Below, piece by piece: positions 53,798-62,898 of a stretch of DNA of 64,000 bases. The stretch is from CAZAMP01 sp964486455 (GTDB lineage: Bacteria > Eisenbacteria > RBG-16-71-46 > CAZAMP01): the NCBI GenBank assembly GCA_964486455.1, contig CAZAMP010000021.1, forward strand, positions 1-64,000, given 5' to 3'. A program made the position numbers and the translations under genes. Within the stretch, counting starts at the first letter, position 1; each line of letters opens with the position of its first letter. Below the pieces are notes generated by a model, which saw only the letters and a program-made list of their open reading frames with translations, ran no database searches and was not told the DNA's origin.

Positions 53798-55962
53798 TCG
53801 TGCGCGCGGCCACGCGCCGGGTCGCCATCATTGGGAACCCCAATACGGGCAAGACCTCCGTCTTCAACGCACTGACGGGTCTTTCACAGCGCGTCGGCAA
53901 TTACCCCGGGGTCACCGTCGAGAAGAAGACCGGCGCGATGACCCGGGACATCAGCCTGATCGATCTTCCCGGCACGTACAGCCTCGCCGCTCACAGTCCG
54001 GACGAGTTGGTCGCCGTACGCGTGCTGTTGGGTGAGCAACAAGACGAACCCCGCCCCGATCTCGTCGTCGTCATCGCCGACGCATCCAGCCTTCGGCGCA
54101 GTCTCTATCTCGTCACTCAGGTCATGGAAGTCGGGCTTCCGGCCATCGTCGCGCTCAACATGATGGATGTCGCGCGCCGGGGCGGTGTCGAGATCGATCA
54201 CGAAGCGCTTTCCAGAGAGCTCGGTGTTCCCATCATCCCGACCATCGCGAACCGAAGAGAGACGACGACCGCGCTCCGACGGGCGATCGAGGAACATCTC
54301 GATTCGCCCACGTCCCAGCCGGCATGGGAGTGGGCGGAGTCGATCACGCAAGAGGTCTCCAAGCTCAGCGGGCAATTCGAAGAAGAGCCGTTTTTCCTCA
54401 CGCGCGCGCTGATCGACGAAGGAGGGGCTGCCGAGACGGAACTGATTTCCAGATCATCGGGCGAGGCTGCCGCGGCGCTGACCGAAGCGCGCTCGCGAAT
54501 CAGAGAGGGTGGCTCGTCGCCGGCCGCGCTCGAGGCTCGCATGCGCTACACGTGGATCCAGAACGCGACGGCGGCCTGCGTGAAGACGCACGACGTGGGC
54601 CCGTCGGTGACGGATCGACTCGACGCCGTGCTCACGCACCGCGTGATAGGGAGCCTGGTCTTCGTCATCGTCATGGGGGCCGCCTTCATTACCGTCTTCC
54701 AGTGGGCGGGGCCGTTCATGGACATGATCTCCGGCTTCTTCGACACGCTTGGCGTTTGGATCACGCATGCACTTGCGGGAACACCGCTCGCGGGGGGCGC
54801 CCTCGAGAGCCTGCTCGTCGATGGCGTGGTCGCGGGAGTGGGGGCCGTCCTGGTTTTCCTGCCGCAGATCGTCCTCCTCTTTCTGTTCATCGCGGTCTTG
54901 GAAGACTGCGGCTACATGGCCCGTACGGCATTTCTCATGGACCGCTTGCTCCGCTTCAGCGGGCTCAGCGGACACAGCTTCATCCCCATGTTGAGTTCAT
55001 TCGCCTGCGCGGTTCCCGGAGTCATGGCCGCGCGTGTGATCCGAAACCCGCGCGATCGCCTGGCGACGATTGTCGTCGCGCCACTACTGAGCTGCTCCGC
55101 GCGGATTCCCGTCTACACCATCATGATAGCGGCGTTTATTCCGGCATCGATGGTTGCTGGGTTTCTGCCGCTTCAGGGGCTTGTGTTCGTCGCGATGTAC
55201 CTCATCGGCGTTCTCGTAGCCGCGCTGGTGGCGTTCATTCTCAAGCGCACTCTGCTCAAGGGCCCCACGCCGACATTCATCATGGAGATGCCGAGCTACA
55301 AGCTGCCCTCGTCGCGAACGGTTTTGATGCGCGTATTCGAGCGCGCCCGAGCGTTCGTAGTCCAGGCCGGGACGATCATCTTCGTCATGTCGATTGTCGT
55401 GTGGGCGCTGGGCTATTTCCCTCGATCGTCCGCCGTCTCCGAGGACGCTGCCGCGGAGCGTGAAGTCGCCGAGGCCACGCTCGCGGGTGACGAGCGGGAC
55501 GAGCGCTTGGACGAAATCGATCGCTCGATGGCGGGAGTACATCTGCGCCAGAGCTTTCTGGGGCGGATGGGGCGCGCCGTCGAACCGATCGTCCGGCCGC
55601 TGGGATGGGATTGGAAGATCGGGATGGCGGTGATCGCCTCGTTCCCGGCACGGGAGGTGATCGTATCGACACTGGGTGTCATCTACGATCTCGGTGATGA
55701 GGGCAGTGAAGACCAGCAGCTCCTCACGGAGAAGCTGCGCGGTGCGCGATGGCCGAATGGGGAACGCGTCTTCTCGTTCCCGGTCGGGGTTTCCATCATG
55801 ATCTTCTTCGCGCTCTGCTGTCAGTGCGCGGCCACGCTCGCCACGATCCGCCGCGAGACGAACTCCTGGCGCTGGCCGATCTTCACGTTCTCCTACATGA
55901 CCGGGCTGGCCTACCTGGGCGCCCTCGTCGCCCATCAGCTCCTGCGCGCTGCGCTGTCCTGA
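53794..55962 (+). CDS. feoB: ferrous iron transport protein B (full length)
   Basis: The 722-residue inner-membrane protein has an N-terminal G domain (G1 IIGNPNTGKTSVFNALTG, G3 LIDLPGTYSLAAHSPDEL, G4 ALNMMDVARRGG), a helical GDI part and about 10-11 membrane helices. The gate motifs are LSSFACAVPGVMAARVI and VVAPLLSCSARIPVYTIMIA. It imports Fe2+ driven by nucleotide hydrolysis. It is the complete form, in contrast to the split version at 38337-40596. Confidence 0.94.
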   Translation: MIVRAATRRVAIIGNPNTGKTSVFNALTGLSQRVGNYPGVTVEKKTGAMTRDISLIDLPGTYSLAAHSPDELVAVRVLLGEQQDEPRPDLVVVIADASSLRRSLYLVTQVMEVGLPAIVALNMMDVARRGGVEIDHEALSRELGVPIIPTIANRRETTTALRRAIEEHLDSPTSQPAWEWAESITQEVSKLSGQFEEEPFFLTRALIDEGGAAETELISRSSGEAAAALTEARSRIREGGSSPAALEARMRYTWIQNATAACVKTHDVGPSVTDRLDAVLTHRVIGSLVFVIVMGAAFITVFQWAGPFMDMISGFFDTLGVWITHALAGTPLAGGALESLLVDGVVAGVGAVLVFLPQIVLLFLFIAVLEDCGYMARTAFLMDRLLRFSGLSGHSFIPMLSSFACAVPGVMAARVIRNPRDRLATIVVAPLLSCSARIPVYTIMIAAFIPASMVAGFLPLQGLVFVAMYLIGVLVAALVAFILKRTLLKGPTPTFIMEMPSYKLPSSRTVLMRVFERARAFVVQAGTIIFVMSIVVWALGYFPRSSAVSEDAAAEREVAEATLAGDERDERLDEIDRSMAGVHLRQSFLGRMGRAVEPIVRPLGWDWKIGMAVIASFPAREVIVSTLGVIYDLGDEGSEDQQLLTEKLRGARWPNGERVFSFPVGVSIMIFFALCCQCAATLATIRRETNSWRWPIFTFSYMTGLAYLGALVAHQLLRAALS

Positions 55963-56083
55963 CCCGACTCTCGGCGGTGCAGCTTAAGACTCCAACGGCT
56001 CGGTATGATCTCGGTAGATTCCAATTGTTTGCAAATAGGGCGGTTACGCTGAAAGGGGAAGAGCTTCGGTCTGATTTAATTAA

Positions 56084-56099
56084 GCAAGTTATTACTTGC
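56084..56099 (+). terminator. possible intrinsic terminator after feoB
   Basis: GCAAGT (56084-56089) and ACTTGC (56094-56099) pair around a TATT loop, followed by CTTTTGTCTT. The stem is short and half AT, so termination may be weak. It lies 120 nt after the feoB stop. Confidence 0.4.
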
Positions 56100-56124
56100 C
56101 TTTTGTCTTCGAGGCGGCTATCCT
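56096..56124 (+). promoter_or_regulatory. possible promoter of the nitrilase gene
   Basis: TTGCCT (56096-56101) and TATCCT (56119-56124) are 17 nt apart, each matching four of six consensus bases. It lies 33 nt before the ATG at 56157. Confidence 0.4.
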
Positions 56125-56156
56125 CGTTTGAAAGACTGAGATGTGAAAGGTAGAAA

Positions 56157-57182
56157 ATGAGCCGAAACGCTGGGACGTTCACAATCGGCGCCATTCAGGC
56201 GACGCCGGTCTACATGGACCTGAACGCGACGATCGAAAAGGCGTGCGCCCTCATCGCCGACGCCGGGCGCAAGGGACTCAGTCTGGCCGTCTTCCCGGAG
56301 GCATTCGTACCGGGATACCCGCTCTGGGTCTGGTTCATTCCGCCGGGACACACGCACCCGCTCCGCGAGGCATACGCCGCACTGCACGCTAACTCCGTGT
56401 CTGTCCCCGGCCCCGAGACCGCACGCCTCTCCGCGGCCGCGCGCGCGGCGGGCCTCACCGTCGCGATCGGGATCAACGAGCGAAACAGCGAGGCGAGCAA
56501 TTCCACGCTCTACAACACGCTGCTCTACATCGGACCGGACGGAACGATACTGGGCAAGCACCGGAAGCTGATCCCGACCGGCGGCGAGCGTCTGGTCTGG
56601 GGGCTCGGCGATGGCAGCGATCTGGAGGTCTACGACCTTCCGTTCGGGCGGGTGGGCGGACTTCTCTGCTGGGAGAACTACATGCCACTCGCGCGCTACG
56701 CTCTCTCTGCGTGGGGGGCGCAGATCCATGTCGCTCCAACCTGGGATCGGGGAGAACCGTGGCTGTCGACCATGCGGCACGTCGCGAAAGAAGGGCGAAC
56801 GTTCGTCGTGGGGTGCTGTTCGGCCATGCGAAAGGATGACATCCCCGATGAGCTGTCGTTCAAGGATGCGTACCTGGCAGGTGTCGCGGGATGGATCAAT
56901 CCGGGTGAAAGCGTCATCGTCGATCCGGACGGCAAGGTCGTTGCCGGCCCGGCGCAGGAAGAGGAGACCCTCCTCACGGCGCAGGTGCGTCCGGAGCAGT
57001 TGACGGGTCCGCGTTGGCAACTCGACACCGGGGGCCACTACGCGAGGCCGGACGTCTTCCGGCTCACGGTCGACCGCACTCCCAAACCATTCATGACCGT
57101 CATCGATGAACCACAGGAGGCCTCGAACGGCGACGACGCGCCCGCCGAGTCCCCGCGGACTGGGATGTCCCAGTCGTCGTAG
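56157..57182 (+). CDS. nitrilase-type carbon-nitrogen hydrolase
   Basis: The 341-residue protein shows the full catalytic set Glu48 (LAVFPEAFVPGYPLW), Lys134 (ILGKHRKLIPTGGERLVWG) and Cys171 (GLLCWENYMPLARYALSAWG). The CWExxMP context and the PGYPxW loop are those of true nitrilases, which turn R-CN into acid and ammonia. Cyanide dihydratase-like members share this. A Pro/Asp-rich tail follows residue 320. AAAGG precedes the ATG. Confidence 0.88.
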   Translation: MSRNAGTFTIGAIQATPVYMDLNATIEKACALIADAGRKGLSLAVFPEAFVPGYPLWVWFIPPGHTHPLREAYAALHANSVSVPGPETARLSAAARAAGLTVAIGINERNSEASNSTLYNTLLYIGPDGTILGKHRKLIPTGGERLVWGLGDGSDLEVYDLPFGRVGGLLCWENYMPLARYALSAWGAQIHVAPTWDRGEPWLSTMRHVAKEGRTFVVGCCSAMRKDDIPDELSFKDAYLAGVAGWINPGESVIVDPDGKVVAGPAQEEETLLTAQVRPEQLTGPRWQLDTGGHYARPDVFRLTVDRTPKPFMTVIDEPQEASNGDDAPAESPRTGMSQSS

Positions 57183-57194
57183 AGGAGGAGAGCC

Positions 57195-57629
57195 TTGCGT
57201 TACGACCCCAAACTCGTCCAGCCGATGCGCGACGAGTTGACCCGAATCGGCATCACGGAACTCACCACGCCTGAAGAGGTCGACACATTCATGTCTCTGA
57301 AAGACGGGACGACGCTCATCGTGGTCAATTCGGTCTGCGGATGCGCGGCAGGGATGGCCCGCCCGGGCGTCACGCAGGCGCTCCAGCACGAGAAGCGCCC
57401 GCACCGCGTGGCCACCGTATTCGCCGGCCAGGACGGCCCGGCGACCGAGCGCGCCCGGAGCTTCTTCGCGGAATACCCGCCGAGCAGCCCGTCGTTCGCC
57501 CTCTTCAAGGACGGATCGTTGGCGCATTTCATTCCGCGCCATGCGATCGAGGGACGCGATCCGCGTGAAGTCGCGGCCGAGCTGACGACGGCGTTCGAGC
57601 TTCACTGCCAAAGCTCGTCGACCGCCTAG
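57195..57629 (+). CDS. BrxA/BrxB family bacilliredoxin
   Basis: The 144-residue thioredoxin-fold protein has the CXC motif in IVVNSVCGCAAGMARPGV, followed by AVFAGQ-type text (VATVFAGQDGPATERARSFF) and PPSSPSFALFKDGSLAHFIP, matching YphP/YqiW. Such proteins remove bacillithiol or other thiols from protein cysteines. Some members use selenocysteine, but this one encodes Cys-Gly-Cys. TTG start behind GAGGAGGAG, 12 nt after the nitrilase gene. Confidence 0.85.
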   Translation: MRYDPKLVQPMRDELTRIGITELTTPEEVDTFMSLKDGTTLIVVNSVCGCAAGMARPGVTQALQHEKRPHRVATVFAGQDGPATERARSFFAEYPPSSPSFALFKDGSLAHFIPRHAIEGRDPREVAAELTTAFELHCQSSSTA

Positions 57630-57633
57630 CGCC

Positions 57634-57786
57634 ATGGGGACGTTTCATGACGACCGGGGCCCTCTCCACGGGATCACCGTCGTGGTCGACACGAAAGGCC
57701 CCCAGGTGTACGTCGGTCGCTGCGATACCTATGACGCCCGCTGGATCGTGCTGAATGACGCGGACGAGATCGCGTCGGTGGAATAG
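57634..57786 (+). CDS. small hypothetical protein
   Basis: The 50-residue product begins at ATG 4 nt after the bacilliredoxin stop. It is a compact beta-rich sequence: HGITVVVDTKGPQVYVGRCD, then TYDARWIVLNDADEIASVE. Third positions are strongly G/C and the frame ends cleanly, so it is probably real and cotranscribed. No known function. Confidence 0.6.
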   Translation: MGTFHDDRGPLHGITVVVDTKGPQVYVGRCDTYDARWIVLNDADEIASVE

Positions 57787-57888
57787 CTCGGCGATCTGCT
57801 TCGCTGACAACCCGGACAACCCCACACTGGTCAGCCGGCCTCTCCGGTGCTTTAATGGTGGGCCTCGTTATTTCAAGGAGACACCATC

Positions 57889-59826
57889 ATGGCACTGGAG
57901 CGTCCCGATCGTTTCTACATCACGACACCGATCTACTACGTCAACGATGTGCCTCACATCGGGCACACCTACACGACGCTTCTGGCCGACGTCCTAGCGC
58001 GGTACCACCGTTTGCTGGGGGTGCCCACCCACTTCCTGACCGGCACGGACGAGCACGGGCAGAAGGTCTACGACGCCGCGACGAAAGAGGGGATCACGGC
58101 GCAGGCTCAATGCGATCGCACCGTCGTCCGATACCAGGACCTGTGGAAACGGTTGGGCATGACGAACGACGACTTCATCCGGACGACCGAGGATCGTCAC
58201 AAAGCCGTCGTCACCGCTATCCTCGAAGATCTCTACGCGAGGGACGAGATCTATCGGGGCGAGTACGAGGGCTGGTATTGCGTTCGCGAGGAGAGGTTCT
58301 TCACGGAGAAGGAACTCGTCGACGGCAAGAGCCCCGACGGCAATCCGGTCGAGAAGATCGTCGAGCCCAACTACTTCTTCCGGATGAGCGCGTATCAGGA
58401 GTGGCTCATCGAGACGATCAAGAGCAACCCGGGGTTCATCCAGCCGGATTTTCGTCGAAACGAGACGCTCGGTTTTCTTCAGAAGCCGCTCGGTGATCTC
58501 TGCATCTCGCGTCCCAAGTCACGGCTGCCTTGGGGGATCGAGCTGCCCTGGGACAGAGACTTCGTTTGCTACGTGTGGTTCGACGCTCTCGTGAACTACA
58601 TAAGCGCCGTCGGCTATTCGCGCGATCCAGAAACCTTCGACACGTGGTGGCCGGCGTCGATCCATCTGATCGGCAAGGACATCCTCACGACCCACACGGT
58701 GTACTGGCCCACCATGCTTCACGCGATCGGTCTGGAGGTTCCGCGGACGATTTTCGCCCACGGGTGGTGGCTCACCGGCGGTGCCAAGATGTCGAAGTCA
58801 CTGGGAAACGTCACGGACCCCATGGAGATGGCGGAGCGGCACGGCGTGGATGCGCTGCGCTACTTCCTCATGGCGGAGATGACGCTCGGCCAGGACGCGA
58901 CGTTCACCGAGGACGCGTTCGTTGTTCGCTACAACGCCGACCTCGCCAACGATCTGGGCAACCTGGTGAGCCGCGTCCTTCGGATGATCGAGCGCAACCT
59001 GGATGGGCGCATTCCCGAACCCGTGGACTCTCTCGATGGGGAAGAGGAGGCCGCGCTGCGAGAAGCCTGTCGCACGGCCGTCGAAGCAATGGAGTCCCAT
59101 CTCGTATCGATGAGCCTCGACCGGGGAATCGCAAAGGTGATCGACGCGGTTCGCGCGGCGAATCGCTATTTCGATCGCTTGGCGCCGTGGACCCTGGCGA
59201 AGGCCGGGAAGACCGAAGCGCTCCGCCATGTCATCTACACGAGCGCGGAGGCTCTCCGGATCATCTCGGGTCTTCTCACCCCCGTTATCCCCGAAAAGAT
59301 GGCCCGGCTCCGGCGTTCGCTCGGACTCGTCGAGGCCGAGATCGAGCCGCGCCTGTCGGCGCTCAAGACCTGGGGAGAGCTGGAGGCCGGCCGTCCGATC
59401 GGTGAGTTCGACGCTCTGTTCCCCCGGATCGTACGTCCCAAGGAGGCAAGCATGCCGCCCGAGAGCGAAGCCCCTTCTCCGAAGAAGAAGGCCGACGCCA
59501 CCGAGCTTCTGGACTTCAGCGAGTTCGCGAAGCTGAAGCTTCGGGTCGCCACCGTGGTCGAGGCCGAGCGCGTCGAGAACGCCGATCGGTTGCTCAAGCT
59601 CATCGTCGATCTCGGCGATCAGAGACGACAGATCGTGGCCGGGATCGCTTCCACCTACTCTCCGGATGAGATTGTGGGGAAGTCTGTCGTTGTCGTGGCC
59701 AATTTGAAGCCCGCGAAAATTCGTGGTGTGGAATCGAACGGAATGTTGCTGGCCGCCTCGACACGAGACGAGGTCCGTGTGTTGGTGGTGGATGGGGAGC
59801 TTCCGCCCGGGACACGCGTGAGCTAG
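57889..59826 (+). CDS. metG: methionyl-tRNA synthetase
   Basis: The 645-residue enzyme charges tRNA-Met. It has the class I signatures HIGH (residues 23-26 in NDVPHIGHTYTTLLADVL) and KMSKS (from Lys300 in TGGAKMSKSLGNVTD), and FAHGWWLTG before the latter. The anticodon-binding helices follow. After a linker it has a C-terminal tRNA-binding (EMAP-like) domain (LDFSEFAKLKLRVATVVEAE, PAKIRGVESNGMLLAAS). The CxxC zinc knuckle is absent (VREERFFTEKELVDG in its place), so it is of the zinc-free type. ATG behind AAGGAG. Confidence 0.95.
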   Translation: MALERPDRFYITTPIYYVNDVPHIGHTYTTLLADVLARYHRLLGVPTHFLTGTDEHGQKVYDAATKEGITAQAQCDRTVVRYQDLWKRLGMTNDDFIRTTEDRHKAVVTAILEDLYARDEIYRGEYEGWYCVREERFFTEKELVDGKSPDGNPVEKIVEPNYFFRMSAYQEWLIETIKSNPGFIQPDFRRNETLGFLQKPLGDLCISRPKSRLPWGIELPWDRDFVCYVWFDALVNYISAVGYSRDPETFDTWWPASIHLIGKDILTTHTVYWPTMLHAIGLEVPRTIFAHGWWLTGGAKMSKSLGNVTDPMEMAERHGVDALRYFLMAEMTLGQDATFTEDAFVVRYNADLANDLGNLVSRVLRMIERNLDGRIPEPVDSLDGEEEAALREACRTAVEAMESHLVSMSLDRGIAKVIDAVRAANRYFDRLAPWTLAKAGKTEALRHVIYTSAEALRIISGLLTPVIPEKMARLRRSLGLVEAEIEPRLSALKTWGELEAGRPIGEFDALFPRIVRPKEASMPPESEAPSPKKKADATELLDFSEFAKLKLRVATVVEAERVENADRLLKLIVDLGDQRRQIVAGIASTYSPDEIVGKSVVVVANLKPAKIRGVESNGMLLAASTRDEVRVLVVDGELPPGTRVS

Positions 59827-59897
59827 CCCGCATCCCGACCTGGTGAACAATGTGCGCTAGGACGGACTCGAGAGGGCTTCGTTCTGTGGCGGGACCG

Positions 59898-62540
59898 TCA
59901 GGACTTCTTCTTCTTACGCTTTTTGCGACGGGGTGGCTTGCCGTCCCGCTCCAGAATACTGAGCGCCTGTTCCAGATTCAAATCATCCGCAGAGACACCC
60001 TTCGGCATCGATGCGTTCAGCGCGCCGTTCGTGAGATACGGGCCGTACGGGCCATCGCGGAGCTCGATTTCGCCGGATGAGCCGGAACCCTTGCCAAACT
60101 TCTTCAACACCTTCGGCTGGCGACGTGCGCCCCGACGCTGGCGGGGCTGCGCCAGAACCTCGAGCGCTTGCTCCAGACCGATCGTGAAAACGTCGTGCTC
60201 ATCGCCCAGCGAGCGCGATTCGGAGCCGCACTTGACGTAGGGGCCGTATGGTCCCCGCGTCGCGATGATCTCGTCGCCGCTTTCGGGGTGCACGCCAAGA
60301 GTCCTCGGAAGCGACAAGAGACGCAGCGCATCCTCCAGCGTGACCGTTTCCTCGTGGAGGTCGGGCGTGAGCTTCGCGCGCTTCGGCTTCGGTGTCTTCT
60401 TGTCGGTTGGCGTATCACCAAGCTGCACGTATGCGCCATACCGACCGTGCGTCGCGTAGATGGGCAGTCCCGTCTCGGGATCGTTGCCGACGACGCGCGG
60501 ACCCTTGCGCTTCTTCTCGATCAGGGTGAGCGCCTCTTCGAGCGTCAGCTCCGCGGGAACCGTCTCCTCGGGAAGCGCCGCCCTCGGCTGATCGCCTCCG
60601 TTGCCGTTTGCGACGCCGACCTGAACGTAGGGTCCGTAGCGTCCCACCTTCACGACGACGGGATCACCGGACTCGGGATGACGTCCGATCTCGACGGCCG
60701 GGTAGTCGATCTGGGGCTCCTCGGCGGCGATCCGTTGCTCCAGCCCCGGATCGTCATCGCTTCCGCCGTGGTAGAAGTGGTTGAGGTGGTCCCGCCAATG
60801 CATATCACCACGCGCGATCTCGTCGAGATGCTCCTCCATCTCCGCGGTGAAGCGCGTATCGACATAGTGTTCGAAGTGCGTCTCGAGGAGCTGCGTGACC
60901 GCCATGGCCGTGAACGTCGGAACGAGCGCGTTCTTCTGCTTGTTGATGTAGCCACGGGCCTGGATCGTCTCGATGATCGTGGCGTACGTGGACGGGCGGC
61001 CGATACCCTCGGCCTCGAGCTTCTTCACGAGACTGGCTTCCGTGTAGCGGGCCGGCGGGGTGGTCTCGTGCGATTTGGGCTCGATGCTCACGGGCTCGCA
61101 GCTTTGTCCAACCTCGAGCGCGGGCAGGGTGACCTCTTGATCGGCGAGCTCGGCGTTGGGGTCGTCGCTCCCCTCGACATACGCCCGGAGGTAGCCGGGG
61201 AAGCGGATCTGCTTGCCACGAGCGACGAAGACGGCCTTCTCGTCTTGACCGTCGAGCGGGGCCTCGATCTCGACAGCGGTTCGAATTACGTTCGCGTCGG
61301 TCATCTGGCTCGCGATCATCCGTTTCCAGATCAGCTCGTAGAGCCGGAGCGCGTCGCGGTCCAGCACCTTCTTCAGCGATTCCGGCGTGCGCGAGATTTC
61401 CGTCGGGCGGATGGCCTCGTGGGCTTCCTGCGCGTTGGCGGACTTCGTCTTGTATCGGCGTGGTCCCACGGAGTAGGAATCGCCGTAGAGGTCCTTGATC
61501 GCCCCTTGGGCATCCTCCAGAGCCTTCTCGGACAACGTCACCGAGTCCGTGCGCATATATGTAATGACACCGACGCGATCTCCCTCGAGGTCGATGCCCT
61601 CATAGAGCTGTTGGGCGATCCGCATCGTGTGCCGGGCGCTGAAGCCCAGCTTGCGGTTGGCCTCCTGTTGGAGGGATGAGGTCGTGAACGGCGGGGCTGG
61701 TCGCTGGACGATCGGCTTTTCTTCGACGGAAACCACCGTCCACGGGCTTTCGAGCCGCGCGATCAGCGCGTTCATCTCGTCCGCCGTCCGGAGCCAGCGG
61801 GCCTCGGACGCGTCCCGAAGCTCACCCGTGGCGGCGTCGAAGTCTTGCCCGCCGGCGAGGCGGGCATCTCCCACGCGGATCATTTTTGCGGAGAAGCGGC
61901 TACCGTCCTTGTCCAGTTCGGCCTCGGCATCCCAGTAGGAAGCCGAACGAAACCTGCGCCGCTCGCGCTCTCGGATGACGCAGAGTCGTACCGCCACGCT
62001 TTGAACCCGGCCGGCCGAGAGCCCGGTTCTCACCTTGCGCCAGAGCAGCGGGGAGAGGAGGTACCCGAACAGACGATCGAGAATCCGACGGCTTTCCTGA
62101 GCGCGCACCAACCCCGTGTCGATATCGCGGGGGTTCTCCAATGCCTTGAGAATGGCGCTCTTGGTGATTTCATGAAATGCGATCCGTTGGACGGGCACCT
62201 TGGGCTTGAGGACCTGGACCACATGCCAGCTGATGCTCTCGCCTTCCCGGTCCTCGTCCGTGGCCAGGATCAGCGTGTCCGCATTCCTGATTGCTTCCTT
62301 CAGAAGCTTGACCTGCTTCTTCTTCCCCTTGGGGATGACGTAGATGGGCTCGAAATCGTCCTCGACGTTCACTCCGAGGCGGGCCCAGCTCTCACCCTTG
62401 ACTCGAGCGGGGATGTCACCGGCCTTCTCGGGCAGATCACGGATGTGCCCGTAGCTGGCCTCGACAACAAACCCGGAGCCGAGGATGCGGGAGAGCGTGC
62501 GCGCTTTGGCCGGGGATTCGACGATTACGAGTGCTGCCAT
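59898..62540 (-). CDS. topA: DNA topoisomerase I (type IA)
   Basis: The 880-residue enzyme relaxes negative supercoils. It has the Toprim domain (ALVIVESPAKARTLSRILGS, then LILATDEDREGESISWHVVQ with the DxDxE-type residues) and the active-site Tyr328 in VGVITYMRTDSVTLSEKAL. SANAQEAHEAIRPTEI and RYTEASLVKKLEAEGIGRPS are further signatures. The C terminus carries four repeats of the HPESGDxxxxxxGRYGPYVxxG kind instead of zinc fingers. It ends in a Lys/Arg tail (KPPRRKKRKKKKS). ATG 62540 gives MAALVIVESPAKA. Upstream in-frame codons are not family-like. Confidence 0.96.
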   Translation of the reverse strand: MAALVIVESPAKARTLSRILGSGFVVEASYGHIRDLPEKAGDIPARVKGESWARLGVNVEDDFEPIYVIPKGKKKQVKLLKEAIRNADTLILATDEDREGESISWHVVQVLKPKVPVQRIAFHEITKSAILKALENPRDIDTGLVRAQESRRILDRLFGYLLSPLLWRKVRTGLSAGRVQSVAVRLCVIRERERRRFRSASYWDAEAELDKDGSRFSAKMIRVGDARLAGGQDFDAATGELRDASEARWLRTADEMNALIARLESPWTVVSVEEKPIVQRPAPPFTTSSLQQEANRKLGFSARHTMRIAQQLYEGIDLEGDRVGVITYMRTDSVTLSEKALEDAQGAIKDLYGDSYSVGPRRYKTKSANAQEAHEAIRPTEISRTPESLKKVLDRDALRLYELIWKRMIASQMTDANVIRTAVEIEAPLDGQDEKAVFVARGKQIRFPGYLRAYVEGSDDPNAELADQEVTLPALEVGQSCEPVSIEPKSHETTPPARYTEASLVKKLEAEGIGRPSTYATIIETIQARGYINKQKNALVPTFTAMAVTQLLETHFEHYVDTRFTAEMEEHLDEIARGDMHWRDHLNHFYHGGSDDDPGLEQRIAAEEPQIDYPAVEIGRHPESGDPVVVKVGRYGPYVQVGVANGNGGDQPRAALPEETVPAELTLEEALTLIEKKRKGPRVVGNDPETGLPIYATHGRYGAYVQLGDTPTDKKTPKPKRAKLTPDLHEETVTLEDALRLLSLPRTLGVHPESGDEIIATRGPYGPYVKCGSESRSLGDEHDVFTIGLEQALEVLAQPRQRRGARRQPKVLKKFGKGSGSSGEIELRDGPYGPYLTNGALNASMPKGVSADDLNLEQALSILERDGKPPRRKKRKKKKS

Positions 62541-62652
62541 CTCTACATCCTGAGTTCGGTTTCCATTCGTGGATCGGTTTGAGAAGCCTCCACGAAGCTC
62601 GCCATATACCACAAGTCTCCTGAAAGAGTCTCGGGAATTCGTACAAAAAACC

Positions 62653-62847
62653 TTAGGCCGTGGTCCGAGGAATGTGTCTGAGTGCCTCGAAGTCGTTTCC
62701 GTCCAAGATATTGCCCGATGGCATCGGAAAACCCCGCAATCTCAAGTGATTCCAGAGGATGCGGGGGACGGACACACTCTTCGGACCACAACCCCAATGC
62801 CACCGGTCTGTCGGGTTTTCCGGCGGCTGCTCGGAGGAGTGAGTCAT
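62653..62847 (-). CDS. small hypothetical protein upstream of topA
   Basis: The 64-residue product starts MTHSSEQPPENPTDRWHWGC and includes GFPMPSGNILDGNDFEALRH. AAGGA lies 5 nt before the ATG, a good ribosome site. Codon bias is weaker than in the neighbours, and a second frame is also open here, so it may not be expressed. No family recognised. It lies between the M48 gene and topA on the same strand. Confidence 0.4.
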   Translation of the reverse strand: MTHSSEQPPENPTDRWHWGCGPKSVSVPRILWNHLRLRGFPMPSGNILDGNDFEALRHIPRTTA

Positions 62848-62898
62848 GTAAGTCCTTTCGATTGAACTAGTTGCGCCGGTCAGGGTCTTGGCGCGCGA

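Noticed and set aside
57195..57629. selenoprotein form of bacilliredoxin
   Set aside because: The motif codons encode Cys-Gly-Cys and no in-frame TGA exists.
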